The translations under genes were made by a program, and so were the position numbers. From Olsenella uli DSM 7084 (GTDB lineage Bacteria; Actinomycetota; Coriobacteriia; Coriobacteriales; Atopobiaceae): a stretch of DNA of 64,000 nucleotides. The notes beneath the pieces are model-generated. The model did not search any database. It was given only the letters and a program-made list of their open reading frames with translations, and was not told the origin of the DNA. Shown one piece after another: positions 26,335 to 34,045 of this stretch (position 1 is the stretch's first letter; every line of letters begins with the position of its first letter). The stretch lies in NCBI RefSeq assembly GCF_000143845.1, contig NC_014363.1, positions 1,969,186 through 2,033,185 on the forward strand, written 5' to 3'.

Positions 26335-27681
26335 TCACCTCTGCGTGATGGCGCTGCGCGGGGCGACGCCGACCAGACGAAGTGTAACGCAGGTGCCCTC
26401 ACCAGACTTGCTCATAATCTCGACGCCCGAGCCGATGCCATAGAAGCGCTCGATGCGCTCGGCGACGTTGCGCAACGCGATGCCCGAGCCATTGCTGCTC
26501 TTGGGTATGTCCTGAGACGAACCCTCGAGCAGGCGACGCGCGATGGGCTCGTCCATGCCCAGGCCGTCGTCCGCCACGGCGAGAAGGACGTCGTCGCCAT
26601 CGGTTGCGACCTGGACGTCGATGTGGAGCGGTCCCTCGTCGCGCATGGCATGGCGGACGGCATTCTCCACGATGGGCTGCACGATGAAGCTCGGAACCTT
26701 GACAGATCCGCAGCCAGGCTCGACGGCCTCGGTCTCGACGATACGATCCTCACCGAAGCGCGCCTTCTCGATCTTGAGGTAGCGGCGGGTCTGCTCGAGC
26801 TCCTCGCAGAGCGGTATGAGCGACTGGGAGCCCTCGAGCGTGCGACGGTAGAAGACGGAGAACTCGCGCAGGAGGTTGCGGGCCTTGTCGGGGTTGGTGC
26901 GGGTAAGCGACGCGATGGTGTTGAGCGTGTTGAACAGAAAGTGAGGGTTGATCTGCGCCTGGAGGGCCTTCACCTCGGCACGGGCGGTGAGCTCCGCCTG
27001 ACGGTCGAGCTCGTAGGCAGAGAGCTGGGTCGAGAGGAGCTCGGCCAGGCCACGGGCGATGGCGAGCTGGGTACGATCGACGTCCCGGCCGTGACGATAG
27101 TAGAGGCGCAGCGTTCCCACCGAGCGGTCGGCCACCACAAGCGGAGCGATGATGCCGACGGGGAAGAGCCGCTCCCGCTCGGTGGGCTCGTCCTCGCCCC
27201 CGGAGCCCATCCATTCGTTGCGATCGAAGACCGTGAAGGTCTGCATGTGCTTGCTCTCCATGACCTCCTTGGTAGGGCCGGCCAGACGTTCCCCCGCACG
27301 GAAGCCGTTGATGTCATCGCCCACGAAGGCGAGCGTCGCGCGGGCGTCGGTCATGGCGATGGCAGCCGCGGCGGTCTCGGGAAGCAGGAGCTGGCACACG
27401 GCCGTGCAGCTCTCGGGAGAGAGACCGGCCGCCATGTAGGTGAGGGTGCCCGATGCGACGCGCAGGGTGCGTTCGGTTGCCTGGGAGCGCAGGTCCTCCG
27501 GGACGAGCAGGGTCGAGCCGCCCATCACGATGTCGACGGCGAGGCCGGCACCGGCAAGCATGGCGGCGATGATGTTGCTCTGGGCGATGCCCCATGAGAG
27601 CAGGGCGAGGAGGGCCACCGTCGTGACGCTGAGCACCACGTGGACCATCCCCATGTAGTGGGAGACAAGCCACCTCCTCAT
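26335..27681 (-). CDS. LytS-type sensor histidine kinase
   Basis: 448 residues from ATG 27681, whose ATGA overlaps the stop of the glycosyltransferase gene by 4 bases; the longer frame to 27780 lies in that gene. Two N-terminal membrane segments (VVLSVTTVALLALLSWG and IIAAMLAGAGLAVDIVMGGS), a GAF-like domain of about 150 residues, then the His_kinase motif AQINPHFLFNTLNTIASL and the ATPase boxes FIVQPIVENAVRHA and VADDGLGMD. Only two membrane passes are present, unlike the 5TM LytS sensor, so sensing is probably through the cytoplasmic GAF-like domain. Confidence 0.92.
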   Translation of the reverse strand: MRRWLVSHYMGMVHVVLSVTTVALLALLSWGIAQSNIIAAMLAGAGLAVDIVMGGSTLLVPEDLRSQATERTLRVASGTLTYMAAGLSPESCTAVCQLLLPETAAAAIAMTDARATLAFVGDDINGFRAGERLAGPTKEVMESKHMQTFTVFDRNEWMGSGGEDEPTERERLFPVGIIAPLVVADRSVGTLRLYYRHGRDVDRTQLAIARGLAELLSTQLSAYELDRQAELTARAEVKALQAQINPHFLFNTLNTIASLTRTNPDKARNLLREFSVFYRRTLEGSQSLIPLCEELEQTRRYLKIEKARFGEDRIVETEAVEPGCGSVKVPSFIVQPIVENAVRHAMRDEGPLHIDVQVATDGDDVLLAVADDGLGMDEPIARRLLEGSSQDIPKSSNGSGIALRNVAERIERFYGIGSGVEIMSKSGEGTCVTLRLVGVAPRSAITQR

Positions 27682-28904
27682 GCGCGACCATCCCCCTCGG
27701 GCCTGCCGGGCGTACCCAAGCCTAAGATCTTGCGCGCAAGCAGCCTGTTGTCCCACAGGGTCGCCATGATCTGGGGCCAATGCGTCTGAAAGGCAAAGTA
27801 GCTGCTAGCGTGCGCCTGCGCCCACGCACGAGCCCGCAGGCGGCCGAGGAGGAAGATGCCGAGGTAGGCACTGCGCTCGGGGCCGAGGATGGCGCGCGCG
27901 AGCGAAGTCAGGGCGATGCGGCGGCGCACGCTGGGCGATATCCACTCGGAGGGGTAGGGACGCAGCGCCTCGGCGCGTATCTGGCGGTTTCCGATGCGGG
28001 CGTTCCCAGCAGCGATCTTCTCGACCTCGTACTCCCAGCGATAGACGTCCTGTAGGAAGCGGGCCGCCCTCGACGGGATGGGTGGCGGCAGGTGGCGGAC
28101 GCGCCAGGCGCTGTCAAACCACACATCGATGCCCTGCATGCGCAGGTTGAAAAGGTAGTCGAGGTCCTCGCCACGGGTGATGGCGGGATCAAATCCCACG
28201 CGCGTGAACGCCCTGGCCGACACCGCGAAGCAGCCTCCGCACACATGGTTGGAGCGAGAGATGCGCGTACCCGAAAGGGCGCGGTGCATCCACTGGTTGA
28301 ACTCCATGCGCTTGGACCACCATCGGTCGCGCAGGGACGGCCTCTCCACGCGGGCATAGGGCGAGCCCTTCTCGTTCAGGAAGCAGCCGCTCTTGGCGAC
28401 GATCGGCAGGCCCTGGCGCGTAGCCAGTCCCAGACCGTACACGGCATCCACGAGGAAGTTCTCGTCGAGGGCGATCTCGTCGTCGTCAAGGAAGACCACG
28501 ACATCATGGTTGAGGATCGCGGCGACGGCCAGGCCCATGTTGCGTATGGCCCCGTAGCCACGCAGCGACACGGACTCGCGGTCGAGTCGGGGGGCGACGT
28601 CCTCCACCACGCCAGAGACCACGGAGGCCTCCTCCTGTCCCACGACCAGGGCATTGAGCGTGGGGTGCATCCTGCAGATGCCATCGACGCGAGCGCGTGC
28701 CGCCGCCTCGCACGAGGACGGCGCGACAAGGAGCACTATGACCCGCAGCACGCCGCGCACCTTGTCCAGCGAGGCCAGGCAGGTCTCGAGCTCGGGCACG
28801 GGCTTCGCGATTGGTGTCGCATGGTCGTACGCGCCAATCCTCCCGATCTCCGCCGACTCGTCCTTCTCGGCCCAGTAGGAGGGGATGACGACTACGGGAT
28901 TCAC
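27678..28904 (-). CDS. Family 2-type glycosyltransferase
   Basis: 408 residues with a GT-A fold: N-terminal VVVIPSYWAEKD, a DXD-type site in DVVVFLDDDEIALDENFL, and an acceptor-side ITRGEDLDYLFNLRMQG segment. No membrane helix, so it is cytosolic or peripheral. The nucleotide sugar and acceptor are unknown; candidates are cell-envelope polysaccharide or glycolipid. It starts 5 bases after the upstream transporter gene ends and overlaps the sensor kinase gene by 4 bases, an arrangement that ties it tightly to the LytS/LytTR pair. Confidence 0.88.
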   Translation of the reverse strand: MNPVVVIPSYWAEKDESAEIGRIGAYDHATPIAKPVPELETCLASLDKVRGVLRVIVLLVAPSSCEAAARARVDGICRMHPTLNALVVGQEEASVVSGVVEDVAPRLDRESVSLRGYGAIRNMGLAVAAILNHDVVVFLDDDEIALDENFLVDAVYGLGLATRQGLPIVAKSGCFLNEKGSPYARVERPSLRDRWWSKRMEFNQWMHRALSGTRISRSNHVCGGCFAVSARAFTRVGFDPAITRGEDLDYLFNLRMQGIDVWFDSAWRVRHLPPPIPSRAARFLQDVYRWEYEVEKIAAGNARIGNRQIRAEALRPYPSEWISPSVRRRIALTSLARAILGPERSAYLGIFLLGRLRARAWAQAHASSYFAFQTHWPQIMATLWDNRLLARKILGLGTPGRPEGDGRA

Positions 28905-28909
28905 GTTGG

Positions 28910-29536
28910 CTAGGCTCCTTCGGGGTCGGGCGCGGCGAGGTCGTCCTCTTCCAGGGCCTTGGCCAGTGGGCTGTCGGCGAGAGCGTGGTAGAGGGGAAGC
29001 CCCAGGACATAGAGCACGACCGCCTCCCCCAGACCCGTGGTGACGAGACCAAAGAGGTACATCAGCGGGTAGGAGCCGTCGAGCGCGATGGTCGTGAACG
29101 GGATGGCGTAGAAGCCCAAACCCCGCAGGATGAGCGGCAGGTAGGCGGGCACGATGAGGGCGTTGGACAGCACGGGGCCCAGCAGGGCGAGATGAGGGCG
29201 GCGACGCAGGTGGTACGTGATGGAGACGCCGACGAGCGTGGCAAGCGAACCGAAGACGACATCAAGCATGCCCAGCATGCCAGCGCCCGAGAGTGCGATG
29301 TTGGCGACGTTTGCGATGACGCATCCCAAGGCGAGGCCGGGGACGGCGTCTGCCGTGAGCAATGCCAGCACGCAGACTGCCTCGGAGATCCTGAACTGGA
29401 TGGGCCCCCAGGCAAGCCCCCCCAAAAACAGCAGCGCCACCAACGTAAGGGTGGCATAGAGCGCAGCGATCATGGCGATGCGCGTGACGTGGGTGGGCGG
29501 GAGGCGCTTCTTAGTTGAGTTGGGAGAAGCGAACAA
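28910..29536 (-). CDS. QueT-family transporter (ECF S-component-like)
   Basis: 208 residues if started at TTG 29536, which I prefer: AGGGGG lies nine bases upstream, the basic MFASPNSTKKRL N-terminus suits a membrane protein, and the longer frame to 29890 would run through the promoter of the divergent gene and encodes unrelated sequence. About six hydrophobic segments follow, beginning IAMIAALYATLTLVALLF, with the QueT-like IQFRISEAVCVLALLTADAVPG block. QueT proteins are thought to import queuosine precursors as the substrate-binding part of an ECF transporter. I do not recognise a preQ1 riboswitch upstream. Confidence 0.8.
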   Translation of the reverse strand: MFASPNSTKKRLPPTHVTRIAMIAALYATLTLVALLFLGGLAWGPIQFRISEAVCVLALLTADAVPGLALGCVIANVANIALSGAGMLGMLDVVFGSLATLVGVSITYHLRRRPHLALLGPVLSNALIVPAYLPLILRGLGFYAIPFTTIALDGSYPLMYLFGLVTTGLGEAVVLYVLGLPLYHALADSPLAKALEEDDLAAPDPEGA

Positions 29537-29559
29537 CGTATGGTACCCCCTGAGTCTTG

Positions 29560-29583
29560 GGCCGTACGCCGCAGCGTACGACC
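29560..29583 (-). repeat. Hairpin in the 5' leader of the QueT gene
   Basis: Two 10-base arms (29560-29569 and 29574-29583) pair over all ten positions with one G-U in RNA and a 4-base loop. It ends about 23 bases before the TTG start. It could be a leader hairpin affecting translation or stability. It does not match preQ1 riboswitch classes that I know. Confidence 0.5.
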
Positions 29584-29598
29584 GACGTAAGAAACACC

Positions 29599-29637
29599 GC
29601 CATTCTACCGCGCAGGTCACGACTACGATAGAATGGC
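29599..29637. promoter_or_regulatory. Inverted repeat in the QueT/YitT divergent promoter region
   Basis: Perfect 9-base arms GCCATTCTA (29599-29607) and TAGAATGGC (29629-29637) are separated by 21 bases. Each arm contains TAGAAT, a good -10 hexamer, facing outward, but neither has a convincing -35 at 16-18 bases. This may be a two-site operator or paired divergent promoters serving the transporter operon (minus) and the YitT gene (plus). Confidence 0.45.
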
Positions 29638-29728
29638 GACGAGATCGCAAGAGTATTGTTGGCTTTGTCACTACGGCAGCGCACCACCAGTCGTTGTCGG
29701 CCATACACCCACGTGCGAAAGAGGGCCA

Positions 29729-30646
29729 ATGGAGGCCATCGGGGACCAGCTCAGCCAAGGCGAAGTCAAGGCAGGGGAAGAGGTGGCGCACAGCCGAGAG
29801 GAGCCCGGCAGGCTGAAGTTCTTTGCCACCCTCAACTTCGGCCTCTTCCTCACTGCGGTAGGCGTCATGGTCTTCAAGGCCCCCAACCACTTTGCGATGG
29901 GCGGGACCTCGGGTCTCTCCATCATCCTTTCGACCCTCTTCCCCACCCTCCCGGTCAGCGCGTTCATGTGGTTCGTGAACGCCGCCCTCGTCGCCCTGGG
30001 ACTCGTCTTCCTGGACAGGAGGACCATGGGATGGACCGTCTACTCGTCTTTCGCCCTGTCCACATACGTCTCGCTCCTCGAGTGGGTCATCCCGCTCTCT
30101 CAGCCCCTCACCAACGACACGCTGCTCGAACTCATCTTTGCGGTCCTGCTTCCCGCCGTGGGAAGCGCCATCGTCTTCAACATAGGGGCGTCTACCGGCG
30201 GCACCGACATCCTGGCGATGATCCTGAGGAAGAGGAGCTCGCTCGAGATCGGCAAGGCCCTTCTGATCGTGGACGCGATCATCGTCCTTACGGCCGCGCT
30301 GCTCTATGGGGCGCGCACGGGCCTCTACTGCATCCTGGGCCTGGTGGCCAAGGCCTTCGTCGTGGACACCGTCATCGAGAGCGTCAACATGCGCAAGGTC
30401 TGCACCGTCATCAGCAGGCGTCCCGACGCCGTGCTAGAGTTCCTCGTGAAGGTGCTGCGCCGCACCGCAACCGTCCGGGAGGAGCGTGGCGGGTTCTCAG
30501 GTCGAACGGAAACCGTTCTGGTCACGGTCCTCACGCGGCGCGAGGCGTCAAAGCTGCGGCTGTTCCTGCGCGAGAGGGACCCACAGGCGTTCATCACCAT
30601 AGTGAGCAGCTCCGAGATAGTGGGCAGGGGCTTCCGCGGAGCGTAA
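29729..30646 (+). CDS. YitT family membrane protein (DUF161/DUF2179)
   Basis: 305 residues from ATG 29729 with AGAGGG upstream; the frame to 29633 is in the promoter region. After about 25 polar residues come five to six membrane segments with the family's conserved PNHFAMGGTSGLSIIL and NIGASTGGTDILAMIL stretches, then a cytoplasmic C-terminal DUF2179 domain (CTVISRRPDAVLEFLVKVLRRTATV ... FITIVSSSEIVGRGF). Function in general is unknown, although transport has been proposed for relatives. It is divergent from the QueT/glycosyltransferase/LytSR operon. Confidence 0.9.
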   Translation: MEAIGDQLSQGEVKAGEEVAHSREEPGRLKFFATLNFGLFLTAVGVMVFKAPNHFAMGGTSGLSIILSTLFPTLPVSAFMWFVNAALVALGLVFLDRRTMGWTVYSSFALSTYVSLLEWVIPLSQPLTNDTLLELIFAVLLPAVGSAIVFNIGASTGGTDILAMILRKRSSLEIGKALLIVDAIIVLTAALLYGARTGLYCILGLVAKAFVVDTVIESVNMRKVCTVISRRPDAVLEFLVKVLRRTATVREERGGFSGRTETVLVTVLTRREASKLRLFLRERDPQAFITIVSSSEIVGRGFRGA

Positions 30647-30676
30647 CCGTGGCCCCAGACGGTCCTGGGGCCACGG
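30647..30676. terminator. Hairpin between convergent YitT and agmatine deiminase genes
   Basis: Twelve-base arms (30647-30658 and 30665-30676) pair perfectly around a 6-base loop, directly after the YitT stop and 27 bases past the end of aguA. No U-tract on either strand, so terminator function is probable by position only. Confidence 0.6.
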
Positions 30677-30702
30677 ACGGCACCCGCCTTACGGGCGCAA
30701 GG

Positions 30703-31917
30703 CTACCTCGCCCGCGCGACGGGCTCTTGCTGAGTGATGCAATGGATGTTGCCGCCGCCATAGACGACTTGGTCGGACTTGACGCCAACGACCCTGTAGA
30801 CGCCCTCGCCCCAAGTCTCGTCGTAGATCCTCTGGAGGGTGTCGATGGCCAGCTGGTCGTTCTCGTCGCCATACTGTGGGGTAATGACGCCATGGTTGGT
30901 GACGAGGTAGTTCATGTAGGAGGCGATCAGGGGCTCGTCCGGGACGCGGGGCTCGGCGTTCTCGTCGACGTCGATGGAGTCGCAGGCTTCCCGCGTCATG
31001 TAGAGCGGATTGGCGGGCATAGGGAGCTTGTAGACCCTGAGCTTGCGGCCCTGGGCGTCCGTCGCGCTGGAGAGCGTCTCATATGCGTCGTGGCACTGGC
31101 TGTAGAACGGGTAGCTGGGGTCGTCGGACCAGATGCAAGCCATGACGCCGGGGGCCACGAAGGTTGCCACGTCGTCGATGTGGCCGTTGGTCTCCTCGGG
31201 ATCGATGCCCTCCTTGACCCAGATGACCTTCTCCACACCCAGATACTCCTTGAGATGCTCGGTCATGTACTCGCGCAGTGCCTCGCTCCAGGGCTCGAAC
31301 TTGCGGGCATGCCTCGGCCAGATGGTGTCTACGTCCTCCTCGTCGGCCATGACCGCAGAGCAGGTGCGGCCCGGCGAGAGCAGGCACTGGTCAGTGACGA
31401 CGACGGTACCCTCGCCATCGACGGTGATGGAGCCGCCCTCGAGGACCATGTCATCGGGACGGTAGGTGCGTGCACCCGCGATCTCTGCCATCTTCTGCGC
31501 GATCTCGTCGTCTGCGCGCCAAGGGAAGTACAGGCCGTCAACCATGCCGCCATAGGCGTTGAAGCGCCAGTTGTTGGCACGAAGCTCGCCCTTGTCATCC
31601 ACGACGAAGGTGGCGCCGGTATCGCGGAACCATGCGTCATCGGTTGTCATCTCGAGGACGGTGACGCCCTCGTCGTTCTCGAAGACCGCCTTGCAGTTGG
31701 CATAGTCTCCCTCGTTGGCGCACATGATGACGGGGGTGAACTCTGCGATGGCCCGCGCGATGGCGGCATACTGCCTCTGTGCGGGTTTGGCGCCAAAGGA
31801 CCAGGTGTCGGTTCGGCGCGGCCAACCCATCCACACGCGCTTCTGCTCGGCAAACTCTGCGGGCATGTGGAAGCCGTCTGCCTTGGGGGTGGACTCGGAC
31901 TCGGTGATGGTACGCAT
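30703..31917 (-). CDS. aguA: Agmatine deiminase
   Basis: Hydrolyses agmatine to N-carbamoylputrescine and ammonia, the first step of the agmatine deiminase pathway. 404 residues. Recognisable pentein motifs: MPAEFAEQKRVWMGWPRR at the N-terminus, MTTDDAWFRDTGATFVV, WRFNAYGG, LEGGSITVDGEG, ETNGHIDDVATFV and the C-terminal GGGNIHCITQQEP carrying the nucleophile Cys393. It follows the putrescine carbamoyltransferase gene by 46 bases and should be on the same transcript. Confidence 0.96.
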   Translation of the reverse strand: MRTITESESTPKADGFHMPAEFAEQKRVWMGWPRRTDTWSFGAKPAQRQYAAIARAIAEFTPVIMCANEGDYANCKAVFENDEGVTVLEMTTDDAWFRDTGATFVVDDKGELRANNWRFNAYGGMVDGLYFPWRADDEIAQKMAEIAGARTYRPDDMVLEGGSITVDGEGTVVVTDQCLLSPGRTCSAVMADEEDVDTIWPRHARKFEPWSEALREYMTEHLKEYLGVEKVIWVKEGIDPEETNGHIDDVATFVAPGVMACIWSDDPSYPFYSQCHDAYETLSSATDAQGRKLRVYKLPMPANPLYMTREACDSIDVDENAEPRVPDEPLIASYMNYLVTNHGVITPQYGDENDQLAIDTLQRIYDETWGEGVYRVVGVKSDQVVYGGGNIHCITQQEPVARAR

Positions 31918-31963
31918 TGCAGAACCTCCCTGACGTGTTCGGAGAACCTATACGGGTGCGCGA

Positions 31964-33022
31964 CTACGCCTGCAGGGCGTCGATCTTGTCGAGCGCGACG
32001 TGCAGCTCAGCCTTGGCAGAATACTCGTCGTCCTCGTCGCCCAGCGGGGTGCGCTCGCCCAGTGCGGCGAGGAGGGCGCGGATGGAGTGCTTGCGGTTCT
32101 CCGCCTCGACCCAGCACAGGGAGCGCTCGGGGTTGTCCATGACCTCGTCGGTGACCTCCTCGCCGCGGGTGGCGGGCAGACAGTGCATGAACTTGGAGCT
32201 GGGGGACGCGTAGTTCATCATGTCCATGGTGACCTGGTACTTGGGGTAGAAGACGTCCATGTAGGACTCGCCGCCCTCCTCCTGGTCGTAGAGGCCGTAC
32301 CACACGTCGGTGTAAACAAAGTCCGCACCCTTGATGCACGCGACGTCGTCGGAGATCACGATGGTGCCACCGGACCCCTCACAGTTCTTCTCGCCGATGG
32401 CGAGCAGGTCGACCTTGTCCTCGACCTGGAGGCCGCCGTCGGTGATCTGGTGACCCTTGGGGCCAAACTGTACGAAATGCATGCCGATCTTTGAGCAGAT
32501 GAACATGAGGGAGACGCAGACCTGTGTGGCATCGCCTATGAAGGCGAGAGTGCAGTCCTCTATCCTCTTTCCCTCGGGAAGGTTCTCGAGCATGGTCATG
32601 AGGTCGCCCATCTCCTGGGTGGGATGGTTGAACTCGGACATGCCGTTGATGACAGGTGCTGCGGAGCCCTTGGCAAGGCCAGCCACATCGGCATGACGGT
32701 TGACGCGGGCCATCATGATGTCGAGCAGCGAACCCATGACGCGCGCGGTGTCGCCAAGGGACTCGTGGCCACCGAGCTGGATGGTACCAGGGCCATAGAA
32801 CTGGGCGTGCCCACCGAGGTCGGTCATGGCCGTCTCGAAGGAGAGGCGGGTACGGGTGGAGACCTGCTGGAAGATCATGCCAAGGGACTTGTTGCGCAGC
32901 AGGTGGGGGTAGTAGCCGTCAACCTCGATGGCCTTCTTCATCGCAAGGCCGAGGTCCTCGATGGCAAGGATCTCTTCCTTGGTGAAGTCGTTGGAGTCGA
33001 TGAAGTCCTTGGGCATTGCCAT
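31964..33022 (-). CDS. ptcA: Putrescine carbamoyltransferase
   Basis: Phosphorolyses N-carbamoylputrescine to putrescine and carbamoyl phosphate. 352 residues from ATG 33022 behind GGGAG; the frame to 33097 is unsupported. Carbamoyl-phosphate site [13 protein letters not shown], and [16 protein letters not shown], are those of the aspartate/ornithine transcarbamylase superfamily. Assignment to the putrescine enzyme rather than ornithine carbamoyltransferase rests on the adjacent agmatine deiminase, the nearby carbamate kinase, and the long helical C-terminal extension ([18 protein letters not shown]) typical of PTCase. Confidence 0.93.
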   Translation of the reverse strand: MAMPKDFIDSNDFTKEEILAIEDLGLAMKKAIEVDGYYPHLLRNKSLGMIFQQVSTRTRLSFETAMTDLGGHAQFYGPGTIQLGGHESLGDTARVMGSLLDIMMARVNRHADVAGLAKGSAAPVINGMSEFNHPTQEMGDLMTMLENLPEGKRIEDCTLAFIGDATQVCVSLMFICSKIGMHFVQFGPKGHQITDGGLQVEDKVDLLAIGEKNCEGSGGTIVISDDVACIKGADFVYTDVWYGLYDQEEGGESYMDVFYPKYQVTMDMMNYASPSSKFMHCLPATRGEEVTDEVMDNPERSLCWVEAENRKHSIRALLAALGERTPLGDEDDEYSAKAELHVALDKIDALQA

Positions 33023-33156
33023 GGCGCTCTCCCTCTGTTCGCAACGTAGCCTCTCGGCCCGGCTTCCGGGTCGCTGGTGCGGACCCTGTTGGGCCAATCA
33101 TCTGCGGTCCTCTGCCAAAATGCCAGTTTATATGGAGTTATTTGGTCTCGGGGGCG

Positions 33157-33186
33157 GTTATACCCCGGCTAAACCCCCATTGTCAT
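33157..33186 (-). promoter_or_regulatory. Probable promoter of the ptcA-aguA operon
   Basis: Minus strand ATGACA (33181-33186), an 18-base spacer and TATAAC (33157-33162), each five of six matches to the sigma-70 consensus. The leader to the ptcA start would be about 128 bases and contains a second AT-rich box, TATAAA, near 33130. Confidence 0.5.
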
Positions 33187-33222
33187 GCGGCTCGTGGCGG
33201 CGCCTCGGGAATGATCGGTCGG

Positions 33223-33858
33223 CTATCTTCCGGCCCTTTCGAGAAGCTTTTGGTAGCTTGCGCGAAAACGCCTTCCCTCGGGCCCCTCGGCGTCGGATGC
33301 CAAGACGACACCCAGCTCGTCTGACACGAGAAACGCCTCGTCGAAGTTCATGCGCCTGGACCGGACGTCATCCAGCAGCCCGCTCGCACGCTCTACCCTG
33401 CATCCCAGCGTCAGCGCAAGGTCCTCCACCAAAGTCGCCGCGCCCGAGGGGAACAGGTCCTGGTCGATACCCCAGAGCAGCGTCCCACTGCGGACCAGCC
33501 ACAAGCTCTCGGGGGCCACGCACGTCCTTGCCGCCTCCTTGGCCGCCAGGTCGACACGGCCAAGGAGGCTTGAGAGGCGCGACTTGGCGAGACCTTCATA
33601 CGGGCCGACCGTCATGGCCGCCCTGCCCTCTTCGTCCACTACCAGCATGAGCACGCCATCGGGATAGGCTGCGGAACCATCCGCAAGGGTCCACTCGACG
33701 TGCTGCTTCGCCCAGGCGACGAGCTGCCTGTCGAGGGGCTTGCCCCCCACCCGACGGTGTCCTAGGGCGCGAAGGTGGCGGTTCCCGAGCGGGAGCGTCC
33801 TGTTGGAGAGGCGCCAGCGGCAGACGAGCTCCGGAACACCCAGCGAAAAGTCCTCCAT
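33223..33858 (-). CDS. Aminotransferase class IV-like protein
   Basis: 211 residues, shorter than the 270-300 usual for class IV PLP enzymes. The central part (GLAKSRLSSLLGRVDLAAKEA) aligns with the K-x-x-N-Y...A-x-x-A block of branched-chain aminotransferases and aminodeoxychorismate lyases, and LLWGIDQDLFPSGAATLVEDLA, then FDEAFLVSDELGVV, with their LPG-x-T-R and DE-x-F-x-T segments, where the usual glycines and threonines are replaced. It may be a degenerate member or bind PLP differently. It lies between ptcA and the antiporter gene, transcribed with them, but its role in agmatine metabolism is not evident. Confidence 0.5.
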   Translation of the reverse strand: MEDFSLGVPELVCRWRLSNRTLPLGNRHLRALGHRRVGGKPLDRQLVAWAKQHVEWTLADGSAAYPDGVLMLVVDEEGRAAMTVGPYEGLAKSRLSSLLGRVDLAAKEAARTCVAPESLWLVRSGTLLWGIDQDLFPSGAATLVEDLALTLGCRVERASGLLDDVRSRRMNFDEAFLVSDELGVVLASDAEGPEGRRFRASYQKLLERAGR

Positions 33859-33964
33859 CAGCAGCTCTCCCCTTTCCTAGGCATGCGTCCCCTTGGCGCG
33901 CAGCGGAGTCATATCACGGTAACTTTCTCCACGACTCTCCTACCCACTATCGCGCGACAAGGCA

Positions 33965-33993
33965 AGCGCGCCACCCCTTTCGGGAGGCGCGCT
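33965..33993 (-). terminator. Hairpin downstream of the antiporter gene
   Basis: Arms AGCGCGCC (33965-33972) and GGCGCGCT (33986-33993) with inner CCC/GGG pairing, 53 bases past the antiporter stop. No U-run follows on the minus strand, so termination is only suggested by position. Confidence 0.4.
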
Positions 33994-34045
33994 CAAAATA
34001 TCCTTGCAAGTCAGTGGCAAGCAGTGCTTCCGACAAACCCCTGCG

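Noticed and set aside
30502-30518. GAACGGAAACCGTTC palindrome as an SOS box
   Set aside because: It lies inside the YitT coding region and the spacing (7 bases between GAAC and GTTC) does not fit the LexA pattern.
29633-32142. A second long plus-strand frame through the YitT and agmatine deiminase genes
   Set aside because: It runs out of frame through YitT and antisense through aguA, both confident genes; His/Arg-rich composition is a shadow.
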